Assembly: GCA_038227745.1 (NCBI GenBank) | Contig: JBBRPS010000016.1 | Location: 1-31,473 of the forward strand | Origin: DASPXY01 sp038227745 | GTDB lineage: Bacteria; Planctomycetota; Planctomycetia; Gemmatales; Gemmataceae | Length of the DNA: 31,473 nucleotides | Direction: 5' to 3' | In this document: positions 7,983 to 15,441 of the stretch, one piece after another | Position numbering within the stretch: the first letter of the stretch is position 1 | How the letters are laid out: the number at the start of each line of letters is the position of its first letter | Translations under genes and position numbers: made by a program | Notes under the pieces: generated by a model | Told to the model about the DNA's origin: nothing | Database searches by the model: none | Seen by the model: only the letters and a program-made list of their open reading frames with translations

Positions 7983-8085
7983 CGCCCGGGGTTCCGAAGA
8001 CTCCACCCCGGGCTCTATTCGCCAAGAAGAAGAACAGCACTCTTTGCGAATAAAGCCCGGGGTGGAGTCTTCGGAACCCCGGGCG
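7983..8085. repeat. 103-bp nested palindrome (hairpin of hairpins)
   Basis: Two 32-bp arms (7983-8014 and 8054-8085) are perfect reverse complements. After one mismatch a further 7 bp pair (8016-8022 with 8046-8052), leaving a 23-base loop. Each arm is itself a hairpin, with GCCCGGGGT and ACCCCGGGC around a 12-base centre (7984-8013 on the left). It lies between the stop of the WD40 gene and the start of the YHS-like gene, both on the minus strand, where it could end the WD40 transcript. No flanking target duplication was seen. Confidence 0.8.
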
Positions 8086-8130
8086 CCCCGACCGCGATGT
8101 ATGTCCCAGCCCCCAAGGCTGGAATGGCCC

Positions 8131-11100
8131 TCACGGCACCTCGAGCATATACAGTGTGGTGTTCGCGTTCGCCGTCAGCAAGTGCCGTCCGTCCGGCGTG
8201 AAGGCCAGCTGCGTCACGAAGGCCCCGCGCTCCTGGAGCGGCAGGCGCATCGCGTACCGCCGGACTTCTTCCCCCGTCCCCGTGTTCCACAACCTGACCA
8301 CGTTGTCCTGCCCTGCCGTCGCCGCGAGTTTGCCGTCCGCGCTGATCGCGCAGCACAGCACCCGCCCCGTGTGCCCCTTGAGGCTGTGCAACGTCTGCTT
8401 CTTGCCCACGTCGCAGATCTTCACCGCGCCGCCCTCGCCGCCGCAGACGAGCAGTTTCTGGTCGGCGCTCACCGCCAGGCTCGCCAGGCCCGCGTCGCGC
8501 TCGAAGACGAACCAGTCCCCGCCCGCCTGCAACTGCTTCGTCTCGACCTCGTAAAGGCGCACGCTGCCGTCGCGGGCGCCGAGCACCGCCTTCTTGCCGT
8601 CCGCGGTGAACGCCACCGCCGCCACGTTGCGGTTCGCGTCGTTGAACGCCTGCACCTCCTTGCCGGTCGCGAGGTCGAACAGGCCAATGGTCGTGTAGCG
8701 CTCACTCCCGGGGACCCACGCCAGCAAGCGCTTGCCGTCCGGCGTTACGCGCACCACCGGCGCCGGGTTGAGCAGGTTACTGAAATTCTGCTGCTGCCCC
8801 TCCGGCCGCGGCAGTTCCTTGGCCGTCGCGACGTCCCACAGGCGGAGGTTGCGGTCGTCGCTGCTGCTGACCAGCGTCTTGCCGTCCGGCGAGAATGCCA
8901 GCGCGATGACGCCCTTCGTGTGCCCCGGCAGCGTCAGCACCTCGACCCCCGTCGCCCGGTCCCACAGCTTGATGAGGCGGTCCGTCGCCCCCGACGCGAT
9001 CAGCTTGCCGTCCGGGCTGACGGCGACCGCCAGCACAGTCCCCGTGTGCTCGGCGACCAACGGCAACTCCTTCGTGGTCACCTCCCACACCTTGATGGTG
9101 CGATCCACGCCCGCGGAGACGACGTAGAAGCCGTCGCGGCTGAAGGCGACGGAGCTGATCCAGTCGCGGTGGCCGCGGAAGTTCTGCGCCTCCTTGGCGC
9201 CGCCGCTGCTGTCCAGCTTCCACAGCTTGACCACCTGATCGGCGCCCGCCGAGGCGAGCATCCGGCCATCGCGCCGGAAGGCGACCGAGCTGAGCGGGCC
9301 GGTGTGGCCGCCGAGGGTGAGCGGGGCGGCGTCCGGCTCCGCGAGCTTCCAGACGCGCACCAGCGCGTCGGCGCCGCAGGTGGCCAGCAGCTTGCCGCGC
9401 GGGTCGAACGCCAGGCCCGACACGGCGGCGTGGTGCGCCACCCAGCGGCGAACCAGCTTGCCCGTGCCCGCGTCCCACAGCCGCACCGACGGATCGACCG
9501 TGCCGCCGGCGATTTGTTTGTCGTCCGGGCTGAAGGCGACCGCGGTCACGATCGCGCCGGCGTCGATGTGGAGCAGCTCCTTGCCCGTCTGCGCGTCCCA
9601 CACCTTGACAGCCCTGTCCGAGCCGCCCGAGACGACCTTCTTGCCGTCGGCGCTGAAGTCGGCGGACGTGACCGTGCCCTGGTGGCCGGCGAGGGTGAGG
9701 GTTTCCTTGCCGGTGTCGGCGTTCCAGAGCTTGAGGGTGCGGTCGCCGCCGCCGGAGAGGACCGTCTTGCCGTTGGGGCTGAAGACGGCGACCGTGACGG
9801 CGTCCTTGTGGCCGGCCAGGGTGTGGATCACCTTGCCGCTGGGCACGTCCCAGATCTTCGCGGTGTGGTCGGCGCTGGCCGAGACGAGGCGCTGGCCGTC
9901 GGGGCTGAAAACGGCCGTCCAGACCTCGCCCTCGTGGCCGGTGTAATCGCGCGACTGCAGGACGATGTCGAAGTTCCACAGGCGCACCGTGTAGTCGCTG
10001 CTGGCCGAGGCGAGCTGGTTGCCGGCGGCATTGAAGGCCAGGGCGCGGACCTCGTCGTTGTGGCCCTTGAAAGTGCCGACGGGCAGGCCGGTTTCCAGGT
10101 CCCACAGGCGGATCAGGCTGTCGGTGCCGCCGGTGTAGAGCGTCTTGCCGTCCTTGCCGAAGGCGGCGCAGGTGAACCAGTGGACCTTGCCCTTGGCGCC
10201 GACATCGGGGTGGCGGATGGTGCGCAGCGGGTCGGTGACGATATTCTTCGCCTCGGGCGCCTGCACGGGGTAGATCTTCAGGGAGTCGGGACCGCAGCGG
10301 ACGAACCGCTTGCTGTCGGGACTGAAGACGAGGAAGTGGCTGCCGCCGTTGTCGTCCTGCCTGGCCCAGTATTCGGGCTGGTTGCGGTTCGGCTCGACGA
10401 CTTTCGGGTACTCCCACAGGCGGAGCTGGCCGTTGGCGACGCCGGCGGCGAGCGTCTTGCCATCCGGGCTGAAGGCGACCGACAGGAGCATCTGGCCGAA
10501 GTCGGCGATCTCGCGCAGCAACACGCCGGTGGCAGCGTCGTAGAGGCGGACGGCCCGGTCGTCGCTGCCGGCGGCGAGGATCTTGCCGTCGGGGCTGAAG
10601 GCGATGCTGGTGACGTAACGGCCCTTGCCGAGGAACTTGAGGATGTCCTTGCCGGTGTGCGGGTCCCAGAGGTGGACGTCCTTGTCGCCGCCGGCCGAGG
10701 CGAGGCGCTTGCCGTCGGGGCTGAAGGCGAGGGTGCGGACGCCGTCGCCGTGGCCGCGGTAGGTGACGACCTCGTGGCCGTTGGCCAGGTCCCAGACGCG
10801 GACGGTGCGGTCGCGGCCGCCGCTGGCGAGGAGCCTGCCGTCGGGGCTGAAGGCGACGGCGTTGACCTCGTTGGCGTGGCGGAGACGGAGGTTGCCGAAG
10901 ACGCGGACGGTGTGGTCGGGCACCTCGGGGGCGTTGTAGGGGAGCTGCCAGCGGGCCTGGCGAAAGCCCTCGGCGGCCTGGAGGAGCCGGCCCTCGGCGA
11001 GGGCGGCGTCGGCGCGTTTGGCGATGGCCTCGGCGTTGGTGAGCAGGCCGGCGAGGAAGCGCTTGTCGGCGCCGTCCTTGACGAGGGCGGCGTGCTCGGC

Positions 11101-11262
11101 GCGGTAGGCAGCCTGGAACTGGGCGGCGTCCTTCGCGCTGGGCAGGCGTGCGTCCTGGGCGAGGGCGACGAGGGCGGCGAGCAGCACCGCGGCGGCGCTC
11201 GTCAGGAGTGGGAGCCGTCCGCGCAAGCATGCCCCCGAGGGAATTTTCGACCCGAACGACAT
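8131..11262 (-). CDS. Exported giant WD40-repeat protein
   Basis: A 1043-residue protein. A signal peptide or anchor covers about residues 15-37 (Leu/Ala core ending ALAQ). A short helical region of about 80 residues precedes the first blade. About 21 WD40 units follow to the C-terminus, most with the F-S-P-D-G turn and a terminal (V/L)-(R/K)-(L/V)-W-D. Counted by eye, 21 units would make three seven-bladed propellers. Several units in the middle and near the end are degenerate. WD40 propellers are protein-interaction platforms; no kinase or protease domain is fused here. GGGAGG lies about 8 bases before the ATG. The fold is certain, the partner is not known. Confidence 0.93.
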   Translation of the reverse strand: MSFGSKIPSGACLRGRLPLLTSAAAVLLAALVALAQDARLPSAKDAAQFQAAYRAEHAALVKDGADKRFLAGLLTNAEAIAKRADAALAEGRLLQAAEGFRQARWQLPYNAPEVPDHTVRVFGNLRLRHANEVNAVAFSPDGRLLASGGRDRTVRVWDLANGHEVVTYRGHGDGVRTLAFSPDGKRLASAGGDKDVHLWDPHTGKDILKFLGKGRYVTSIAFSPDGKILAAGSDDRAVRLYDAATGVLLREIADFGQMLLSVAFSPDGKTLAAGVANGQLRLWEYPKVVEPNRNQPEYWARQDDNGGSHFLVFSPDSKRFVRCGPDSLKIYPVQAPEAKNIVTDPLRTIRHPDVGAKGKVHWFTCAAFGKDGKTLYTGGTDSLIRLWDLETGLPVGTFKGHNDEVRALAFNAAGNQLASASSDYTVRLWNFDIVLQSRDYTGHEGEVWTAVFSPDGQRLVSASADHTAKIWDVPSGKVIHTLAGHKDAVTVAVFSPNGKTVLSGGGDRTLKLWNADTGKETLTLAGHQGTVTSADFSADGKKVVSGGSDRAVKVWDAQTGKELLHIDAGAIVTAVAFSPDDKQIAGGTVDPSVRLWDAGTGKLVRRWVAHHAAVSGLAFDPRGKLLATCGADALVRVWKLAEPDAAPLTLGGHTGPLSSVAFRRDGRMLASAGADQVVKLWKLDSSGGAKEAQNFRGHRDWISSVAFSRDGFYVVSAGVDRTIKVWEVTTKELPLVAEHTGTVLAVAVSPDGKLIASGATDRLIKLWDRATGVEVLTLPGHTKGVIALAFSPDGKTLVSSSDDRNLRLWDVATAKELPRPEGQQQNFSNLLNPAPVVRVTPDGKRLLAWVPGSERYTTIGLFDLATGKEVQAFNDANRNVAAVAFTADGKKAVLGARDGSVRLYEVETKQLQAGGDWFVFERDAGLASLAVSADQKLLVCGGEGGAVKICDVGKKQTLHSLKGHTGRVLCCAISADGKLAATAGQDNVVRLWNTGTGEEVRRYAMRLPLQERGAFVTQLAFTPDGRHLLTANANTTLYMLEVP

Positions 11263-11308
11263 TTCCTCATCCTCCCTGGAGGGTTGTGCCGGGCGTTGGC
11301 GATTCTTG

Positions 11309-11338
11309 AGTATAGGGGGCCGCGCGCCCGGGGGGCAA
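11309..11338 (-). promoter_or_regulatory. Promoter candidate for the WD40 gene
   Basis: On the minus strand TTGCCC (11333-11338) and TATACT (11309-11314) are 18 bases apart. Transcription would start near 11302, about 40 bases before the ATG. The -10 is good and the -35 only half matches. Confidence 0.4.
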
Positions 11339-11378
11339 GCGGTTTCACCCTCCGAGACGACGCGGGGGCCGCGGCGGT

Positions 11379-11407
11379 TTGGCGGTGCCGCGGGCGGGCG
11401 CTATGAT
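11379..11407 (+). promoter_or_regulatory. Promoter candidate for the DNA glycosylase gene
   Basis: TTGGCG (11379-11384) and TATGAT (11402-11407) have the ideal 17-base spacing. The predicted start near 11414 falls at the first bases of repeat copy B, so the repeat would form the 5' end of the transcript. Confidence 0.45.
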
Positions 11408-11411
11408 AATT

Positions 11412-11461
11412 GTTTAGCCGCGAGCGGTGAGCCAGATCCCGCTACGCGGGGGGCGAGCGCG
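11412..11461 (+). repeat. GTTTAGCC repeat, copy B (left half only)
   Basis: These 50 bases match the left part of copy A, with one base change (CTACGC for CTGCGC) and two extra G, and match copy C except for that one base. The mirrored right end with CTAAAC is missing: after GAGCGCG the sequence passes into the leader of the glycosylase gene. It is either a truncated copy or a shorter form of the unit. Confidence 0.8.
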
Positions 11462-11498
11462 CGACCTCGACCTCCCGATCGAGAAGGAGCAAGTTTGC

Positions 11499-12116
11499 AT
11501 GTTCACCAAGGCCCAGCGCCACCTCGCCCGCCGTGACCCGGTGATGAAGCGCCTGATCGCGCACGTCGGCGCTTGCACCCTGCAGCCCGACCCGGACGGC
11601 TTCGGCGTCCTGGTGCGCGCCATCGTCTCGCAGCAGATCTCGGGCAAGGCCGCGCGCTCGATCAGCGCCCGCCTGGCGGAACTCCTCGGCCCGAAAGGGA
11701 TCCGCCCGAAGACGGTCCTGGCGGCGACGGAGGAGACGCTGCGCAGCGCGGGGCTGTCCACCGCCAAGGCCCGCGGCGTGCGCGACCTGGCCGAGAAGGT
11801 GCAGAGCGGCGCTGTGCCGCTGAAGGCGTTGCCGTCGCTGACCGACGAGGAGGTAATCGCCCATCTGCTGCCGGTGCGCGGCATCGGCCGTTGGACGGCG
11901 GAGATGTTCCTGATCTTCTCCCTGGGCCGCTTCGACGTGCTGCCGCTCGCCGACTACGGGCTGCGCGAGGGGGTGCGGCGGCAGTATGAGATGGACGAGA
12001 TGCCCGGGAAGGAGCGGCTCGTCGAGCTGGCCGAGCCGTGGCGGCCCTACCGCAGCGTGGCAACGTGGTTCCTGTGGCGCAGCTTCGGGCCGGTGCCGCA
12101 GTCGGACGCCGGGTGA
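11499..12116 (+). CDS. DNA-3-methyladenine glycosylase, AlkA/HhH-GPD type
   Basis: A 205-residue base-excision repair enzyme that removes alkylated purines. The HhH-GPD superfamily signature is clear. Residues 41-53 read AIVSQQISGKAAR (typical (I/V)xxQQ(I/V)S); the helix-hairpin-helix is at about 123-140 (LLPVRGIGRWTAEMFLIF); the catalytic Asp is most likely D152 in LADYGLREG. Length matches the short bacterial AlkA-like enzymes without the N-terminal AlkA domain. The ATG is preceded by AGAAGGAG at about 8 bases, and the upstream continuation of the frame is repeat B, so this start is preferred. Family is confident; exact substrate range is not readable. Confidence 0.93.
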   Translation: MFTKAQRHLARRDPVMKRLIAHVGACTLQPDPDGFGVLVRAIVSQQISGKAARSISARLAELLGPKGIRPKTVLAATEETLRSAGLSTAKARGVRDLAEKVQSGAVPLKALPSLTDEEVIAHLLPVRGIGRWTAEMFLIFSLGRFDVLPLADYGLREGVRRQYEMDEMPGKERLVELAEPWRPYRSVATWFLWRSFGPVPQSDAG

Positions 12117-12144
12117 CGGCGCGGTACACTTCGCGGGGGCTCCG

Positions 12145-12199
12145 GCCGGCGGGGGATGGCGAGCCGCCGGGCTTGTCCCGGCGGGATAAACCCGCCGGC
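12145..12199 (+). repeat. Nested GC-rich palindromes after the glycosylase gene
   Basis: An outer 9-bp inverted repeat (GCCGGCGGG at 12145-12153 with CCCGCCGGC at 12191-12199) encloses an 8-bp stem with a 5-base loop (12164-12171 with 12177-12184). It starts 28 bases after the glycosylase stop codon, so it may end that transcript. Strings of this composition look repetitive, but no second copy was found in the window. Confidence 0.5.
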
Positions 12200-12359
12200 T
12201 CGTCTGGTCTTGTTGTTCAATGAGTTCCTGGGAAGAACCACAACCCCTCGGAACCCCGCCTTTCTCGTACAATCGTGATGGACCCCGGTTCGGTGGACCT
12301 TCAGAAACGAAGTGTCCGACCAGGGCAAGAAAGTGCGGCCGCGCTCCGGGAGCGGGTTG

Positions 12360-12926
12360 ATGGACCGAGAGAAGGTGATCGAGGCCACCCGGCGCTGGAT
12401 CTCCTCCGTGGTGATCGGGCTCAACCTCTGCCCCTTCGCCCGGCGGGTTTTCGAGGAGGGCAAGATCCGTTACGTCGTCAGCGGCGCGGAGGGGGCGGCG
12501 GAGTTGCTCGGCGAGCTGGCCATCGCGGTCGGCGCCCTGGTCTCCTGCCCGGCCTCGACCGTCGAAACCACGCTGCTGATCCACCCCCGCGCCCTGGGCG
12601 ACTTCCTCGACTACAACGACTTCCTCGGCCACGCGGAGCAACGGATCGAGGACCTCGGGCAGCGGGGCGTCATCCAGCTCGCCAGTTTCCATCCGGACTA
12701 TCGGTTCGCGGACGCCGCCCCAGGCGCGGCGGAGAACTACACGAACCGTTCCCCCTACCCGATGCTGCACCTGCTGCGCGAGGACAGCGTCTCGGCGGTC
12801 GCCGCCCTGCCGGGGGACCTGCTGGACATCCCGCGGCGCAACGTCGAGACCCTGCGCCAGCTCGGCAGGGAGAAGATCCTGCGGATGCTCGAGGAGGTCG
12901 CGGGCGGCCCCGAGCCGCGGGGGTGA
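12360..12926 (+). CDS. DUF1415 family protein
   Basis: A 188-residue protein matching the DUF1415 pattern: VIEATRRWISSVVIGLNLCPFARRVFEEGKI-type N-terminus, an ETTLLIHP strand, LDYNDFL, then QLASFHPDYRFA and a NRSPYPMLHLLRE segment. The family is widespread and has no established function; the conserved LNLCPFA with its Cys and the FHPDY/NRSPYP segments suggest an enzyme or ligand-binding fold. I chose the ATG with GGGAGC about 8 bases upstream, because family members begin close to VIEATRRW. A GTG at 12312 would add 16 residues but has no ribosome site. It converges on the aminotransferase gene, with only 30 bases between their ends. Confidence 0.85.
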   Translation: MDREKVIEATRRWISSVVIGLNLCPFARRVFEEGKIRYVVSGAEGAAELLGELAIAVGALVSCPASTVETTLLIHPRALGDFLDYNDFLGHAEQRIEDLGQRGVIQLASFHPDYRFADAAPGAAENYTNRSPYPMLHLLREDSVSAVAALPGDLLDIPRRNVETLRQLGREKILRMLEEVAGGPEPRG

Positions 12927-12956
12927 CGGGCCTGGCGCACGAGAAAGCCCGCGGGA

Positions 12957-14327
12957 TCAGGAACCGATCACCCCTTCCTCGCGCAGCAACCCCAGCGTCC
13001 CGGCGATGGCGGCGACGGTACGCTCGACATCCTCCTCGGTGTGTGCCGCGGTCGTCATGCCGCCCAGGCCGGACAGATCGACGCCGTGCAACAACATGCC
13101 GCAGCGGAACGCATGCACCAGCCGCCGGTCCTTCGGCCCTTCCAACCGCTCCACCGCCCCGCCGTAAGGGATGAAGTCGTCGCCGTCGGGCCGCGGCCCT
13201 CGGTAGCCCGTCAGCAATTTGAACGTCGAAAACTCGCCATAGGCGACCCAGTCCGCGCCGCGCTCGGCGAACAGCGCGTTGAGCTGCCGCCGCAGCACGG
13301 CCGCCGTCTCCGTGGCACGCCGGCACGGCTCCCCCGTCGCGACGAGGCGCAGTGTCGCCACGCCGGCCGCCGCCGACAGCGGGTTGGCGTTGAACGTGCC
13401 GGGGTGCTTCATCTTCGGCTTGCCCGGCCGGAACTCCAGCGCCGCCAGCACGTCCGCCCGCCCCGCCACGCAGCCGCCCGGCAAACCACCCGCCAGGATC
13501 TTCGCCAGCGTCGTCAGGTCGGGCCGGATGCCGTAGTAGCCCTGGGCGCCGCCGGGATGGACGCGGAAGCCGCTGATGACCTCGTCGAAAATCAGCAGCC
13601 GACCGTGCCGCGCCGTGATCTCGCGCAGCGCCCGCAGGAACTCGCCGCGGATCGGCACCGCCCCGAAGTGGCCGCCGGTCGGTTCGAGGATGACGCAGCC
13701 GATGCGCGGGTCGCTCTCCAGGGCGCGCTCGACGGCGGCCGGGTCGTTGGGCGGGATGACGACCGTCTCACCCTGCACCGCGGCGGGCACGCCGGGCACG
13801 GGGCTGCCATCGAAGGGCTGGTCGGCGGCGGCAATGAGGTAGTCGTGCCAGCCGTGGAAGTGGCCGGCGAACTTCAGGACGCGCGGCTGGCCGGTGAAGA
13901 TGCGCGACAGGCGCAGCGCCATCAGCGTCGCCTCGGTGCCGGACGCCACGAAGCGCATCCGCTCGGCCGACGGCACCAGGCGCTGCACCCAGCGGCCCCA
14001 CTCGATCTCCAGCTCATGGCAGGCGCCGGGGTGGGTGGAGCGGGCCACCTGCCGCTGCACCGCCTCGACGACGTCGGGGTGGCTGTGGCCCAGCAGCAGC
14101 GCGCCGTGCCCCGACCAGTAGTCGATGAGCCGATGGCCGTCCACGTCCCACTTGTGCGCCCCCGCGGCCCGATCGACGTAAACCGGGAACGGCTCGAGGT
14201 GGCGCAGGTCGTGCGTGACGCCGTGGGGGAACAGGCCCATCGCCTGCTCGGCGAGTCGGCGCGAGCTGGCGAACTCGGACTGGTAGCGCTCCGTCAGCGA
14301 GCGCGGGGCGACGGCGGCGGTGGACAT
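12957..14327 (-). CDS. Class-III PLP aminotransferase, glutamate-1-semialdehyde aminomutase-like
   Basis: A 456-residue enzyme of the class-III aminotransferase fold. Visible elements are the cofactor-phosphate loop SGTEA (residues 129-133), GHFHGWHD (155-162), Asp248 in IFDEVISGFR for the pyridine nitrogen, and Lys276 in TTLAKILAGGLPGG for the Schiff base. The sequence is closest in style to HemL, which makes 5-aminolevulinate for tetrapyrroles. However, it lacks HemL's usual N-terminus and GTLSGNP is PGTFNANP, so a paralogue acting on another amino-ketone is possible. An AGGA site lies about 8 bases before the ATG. No tetrapyrrole genes are nearby. Fold and cofactor are confident, substrate is not. 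Confidence 0.85.
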   Translation of the reverse strand: MSTAAVAPRSLTERYQSEFASSRRLAEQAMGLFPHGVTHDLRHLEPFPVYVDRAAGAHKWDVDGHRLIDYWSGHGALLLGHSHPDVVEAVQRQVARSTHPGACHELEIEWGRWVQRLVPSAERMRFVASGTEATLMALRLSRIFTGQPRVLKFAGHFHGWHDYLIAAADQPFDGSPVPGVPAAVQGETVVIPPNDPAAVERALESDPRIGCVILEPTGGHFGAVPIRGEFLRALREITARHGRLLIFDEVISGFRVHPGGAQGYYGIRPDLTTLAKILAGGLPGGCVAGRADVLAALEFRPGKPKMKHPGTFNANPLSAAAGVATLRLVATGEPCRRATETAAVLRRQLNALFAERGADWVAYGEFSTFKLLTGYRGPRPDGDDFIPYGGAVERLEGPKDRRLVHAFRCGMLLHGVDLSGLGGMTTAAHTEEDVERTVAAIAGTLGLLREEGVIGS

Positions 14328-15253
14328 GGTTGAGTCCTCGGAGGTTCTGTTTCTTCCTCCCCTCTCCACGCTGGGAAGAGGGGGGCAGCGATGGGAAGGG
14401 TGAGGCGAGCGCGAAACGGCAAGCCGACTCCGAAGCCTTCACCTGAGGGACGAGGGAAGAAAACGGGAAAAGGCGAACCACCCCCGACCCACCGGCGTCT
14501 ATCAGGTGTAGCCCGCGGACTGGGGAAATTTTGCAAGGTTCCCCCGACGGCGACGAATAACAGGTGGATCGAAGGGAAACTCAACAGGAAGCAAACATGA
14601 TCCTTCACCTGTCCGGCAACGGTTCCAGCTTTCACCAGCCGGCGGTCCGAACCTGGGCCTGCCCCCGGCACACATCTCTCCTGCGCTCGTGACGGCGGCC
14701 CTGAAAAAGCCGCCGCGCCGGGCGTAGGAGCTATGCCCGGCTGCTGACCTGGCAAGACATCTCGCCGCTCGTTATAGGAACGATCGGGAGAGGAGGCAAC
14801 CCTCAGCACCAATGAGACAGGGTTCGGCCGGCACTCAGCCTGCTTGAATTCCTCGGGCACCCCTGCGGGGGCATGCCCAACTCGTCGGAGACGAATGCGG
14901 GGGACCGGCGCAAGTCGATCCCTCCCCGGCTCCCCGTCCCGAAGCGCGCCGCGCGGCGCACAATTGCGGGGGATCGGTCGGGCCGCGCAGGCACAGCGAC
15001 TTCTCTGGTGGGAGCAGTCGGGCGCGGCGTCTGGCACCGTTCATGACCACCTTCAGGTGCCTTTGGACTGGCGCAAGCCACCTTGACTATCTGGGCCGTC
15101 GATGAGACGAGGGAACGGAGTTGTCCACGGAACGCGACCTTCTCCTTGGCTTGCGGCTCGGCACGGGGTAACCCTTGATGCCGCGAGCTGTCGCAGGGGG
15201 CGTGGGCGGTGGACAACCACTTCGGGAAGCGGCGCGTGCCCCTGGGCCTGTCT

Positions 15254-15262
15254 TGGTATAAT
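15254..15262 (+). promoter_or_regulatory. Extended -10 promoter element
   Basis: TGGTATAAT is a perfect TATAAT with the TGn extension. No good -35 lies 16-18 bases upstream, as is usual for extended -10 promoters. Transcription would start near 15269, within the left arm of the terminator-like hairpin and about 170 bases before the ATG of the large VWA protein. Confidence 0.4.
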
Positions 15263-15313
15263 GGCGGACCACGGAGAGTAGCATTTACTCTCCGTGGTCC
15301 GCCTGCCTTTTTT
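15263..15313 (+). terminator. Strong intrinsic-terminator-like hairpin with T-run
   Basis: A perfect 18-bp stem (15263-15280 with 15286-15303), 5-base loop GCATT, followed four bases later by TTTTTT (15308-15313). This is the best plus-strand intrinsic terminator in the window, yet no gene ends nearby upstream. It sits directly after the TATAAT element, so it may be an attenuator in the leader of the large downstream gene, or guard that gene from read-through. Confidence 0.65.
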
Positions 15314-15342
15314 CGGGGCAGTGCGGAGGGAAGTTCGGGTTT

Positions 15343-15400
15343 GTGGGTCAGGATTCCCATCCTGACATTTGGACCTGTCAGGATGGGAATCCTGACCCAC
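15343..15400. repeat. 58-bp double-hairpin palindrome
   Basis: Two 25-bp arms (15343-15367 and 15376-15400) are perfect reverse complements around the loop TTTGGACC. Each arm also folds alone, with GTCAGGAT and ATCCTGAC closing a 4-base loop. It therefore has the same palindrome-within-palindrome design as 7983-8085. It lies 41 bases before the VWA-protein start codon, in its probable leader. Confidence 0.8.
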
Positions 15401-15441
15401 GCCCTTGAAGCGCGGGCGCACCCCGGAGCGCGGAGCTTTGC

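Larger units (their letters stand above)
14328..15441. other. 1.1-kb spacer without a convincing gene
   Basis: This stretch separates the divergent aminotransferase and VWA-protein genes. Frames here lack ribosome sites, domains and sensible composition. It includes a CCCCTCT/AGAGGGG hairpin (14359-14383), an AT-richer patch around 14515-14600 with CAGGTG recurring (near 14497 and 14563, inverted near 14611), and the two strong palindromes listed separately at 15263-15313 and 15343-15400. It may hold the regulatory region of the large downstream unit plus worn-down repeats. Confidence 0.5.

Noticed and set aside
7903..11406. A 1167-codon plus-strand frame opposite the WD40 gene
   Set aside because: Its repeated Ala/Val/Gly/Asp pattern simply mirrors the WD40 repeats. 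The minus-strand product has the clear domains.
12312..12359. GTG start for the DUF1415 gene, adding 16 residues
   Set aside because: It has no ribosome site and the added residues lie outside the family core. The ATG at 12360 has GGGAGC at good spacing.
15263..15400. CRISPR-like reading of the repeated strings upstream of the VWA gene
   Set aside because: The repeats are inverted pairs of two different sequences, not regularly spaced direct repeats, and no cas gene is present.
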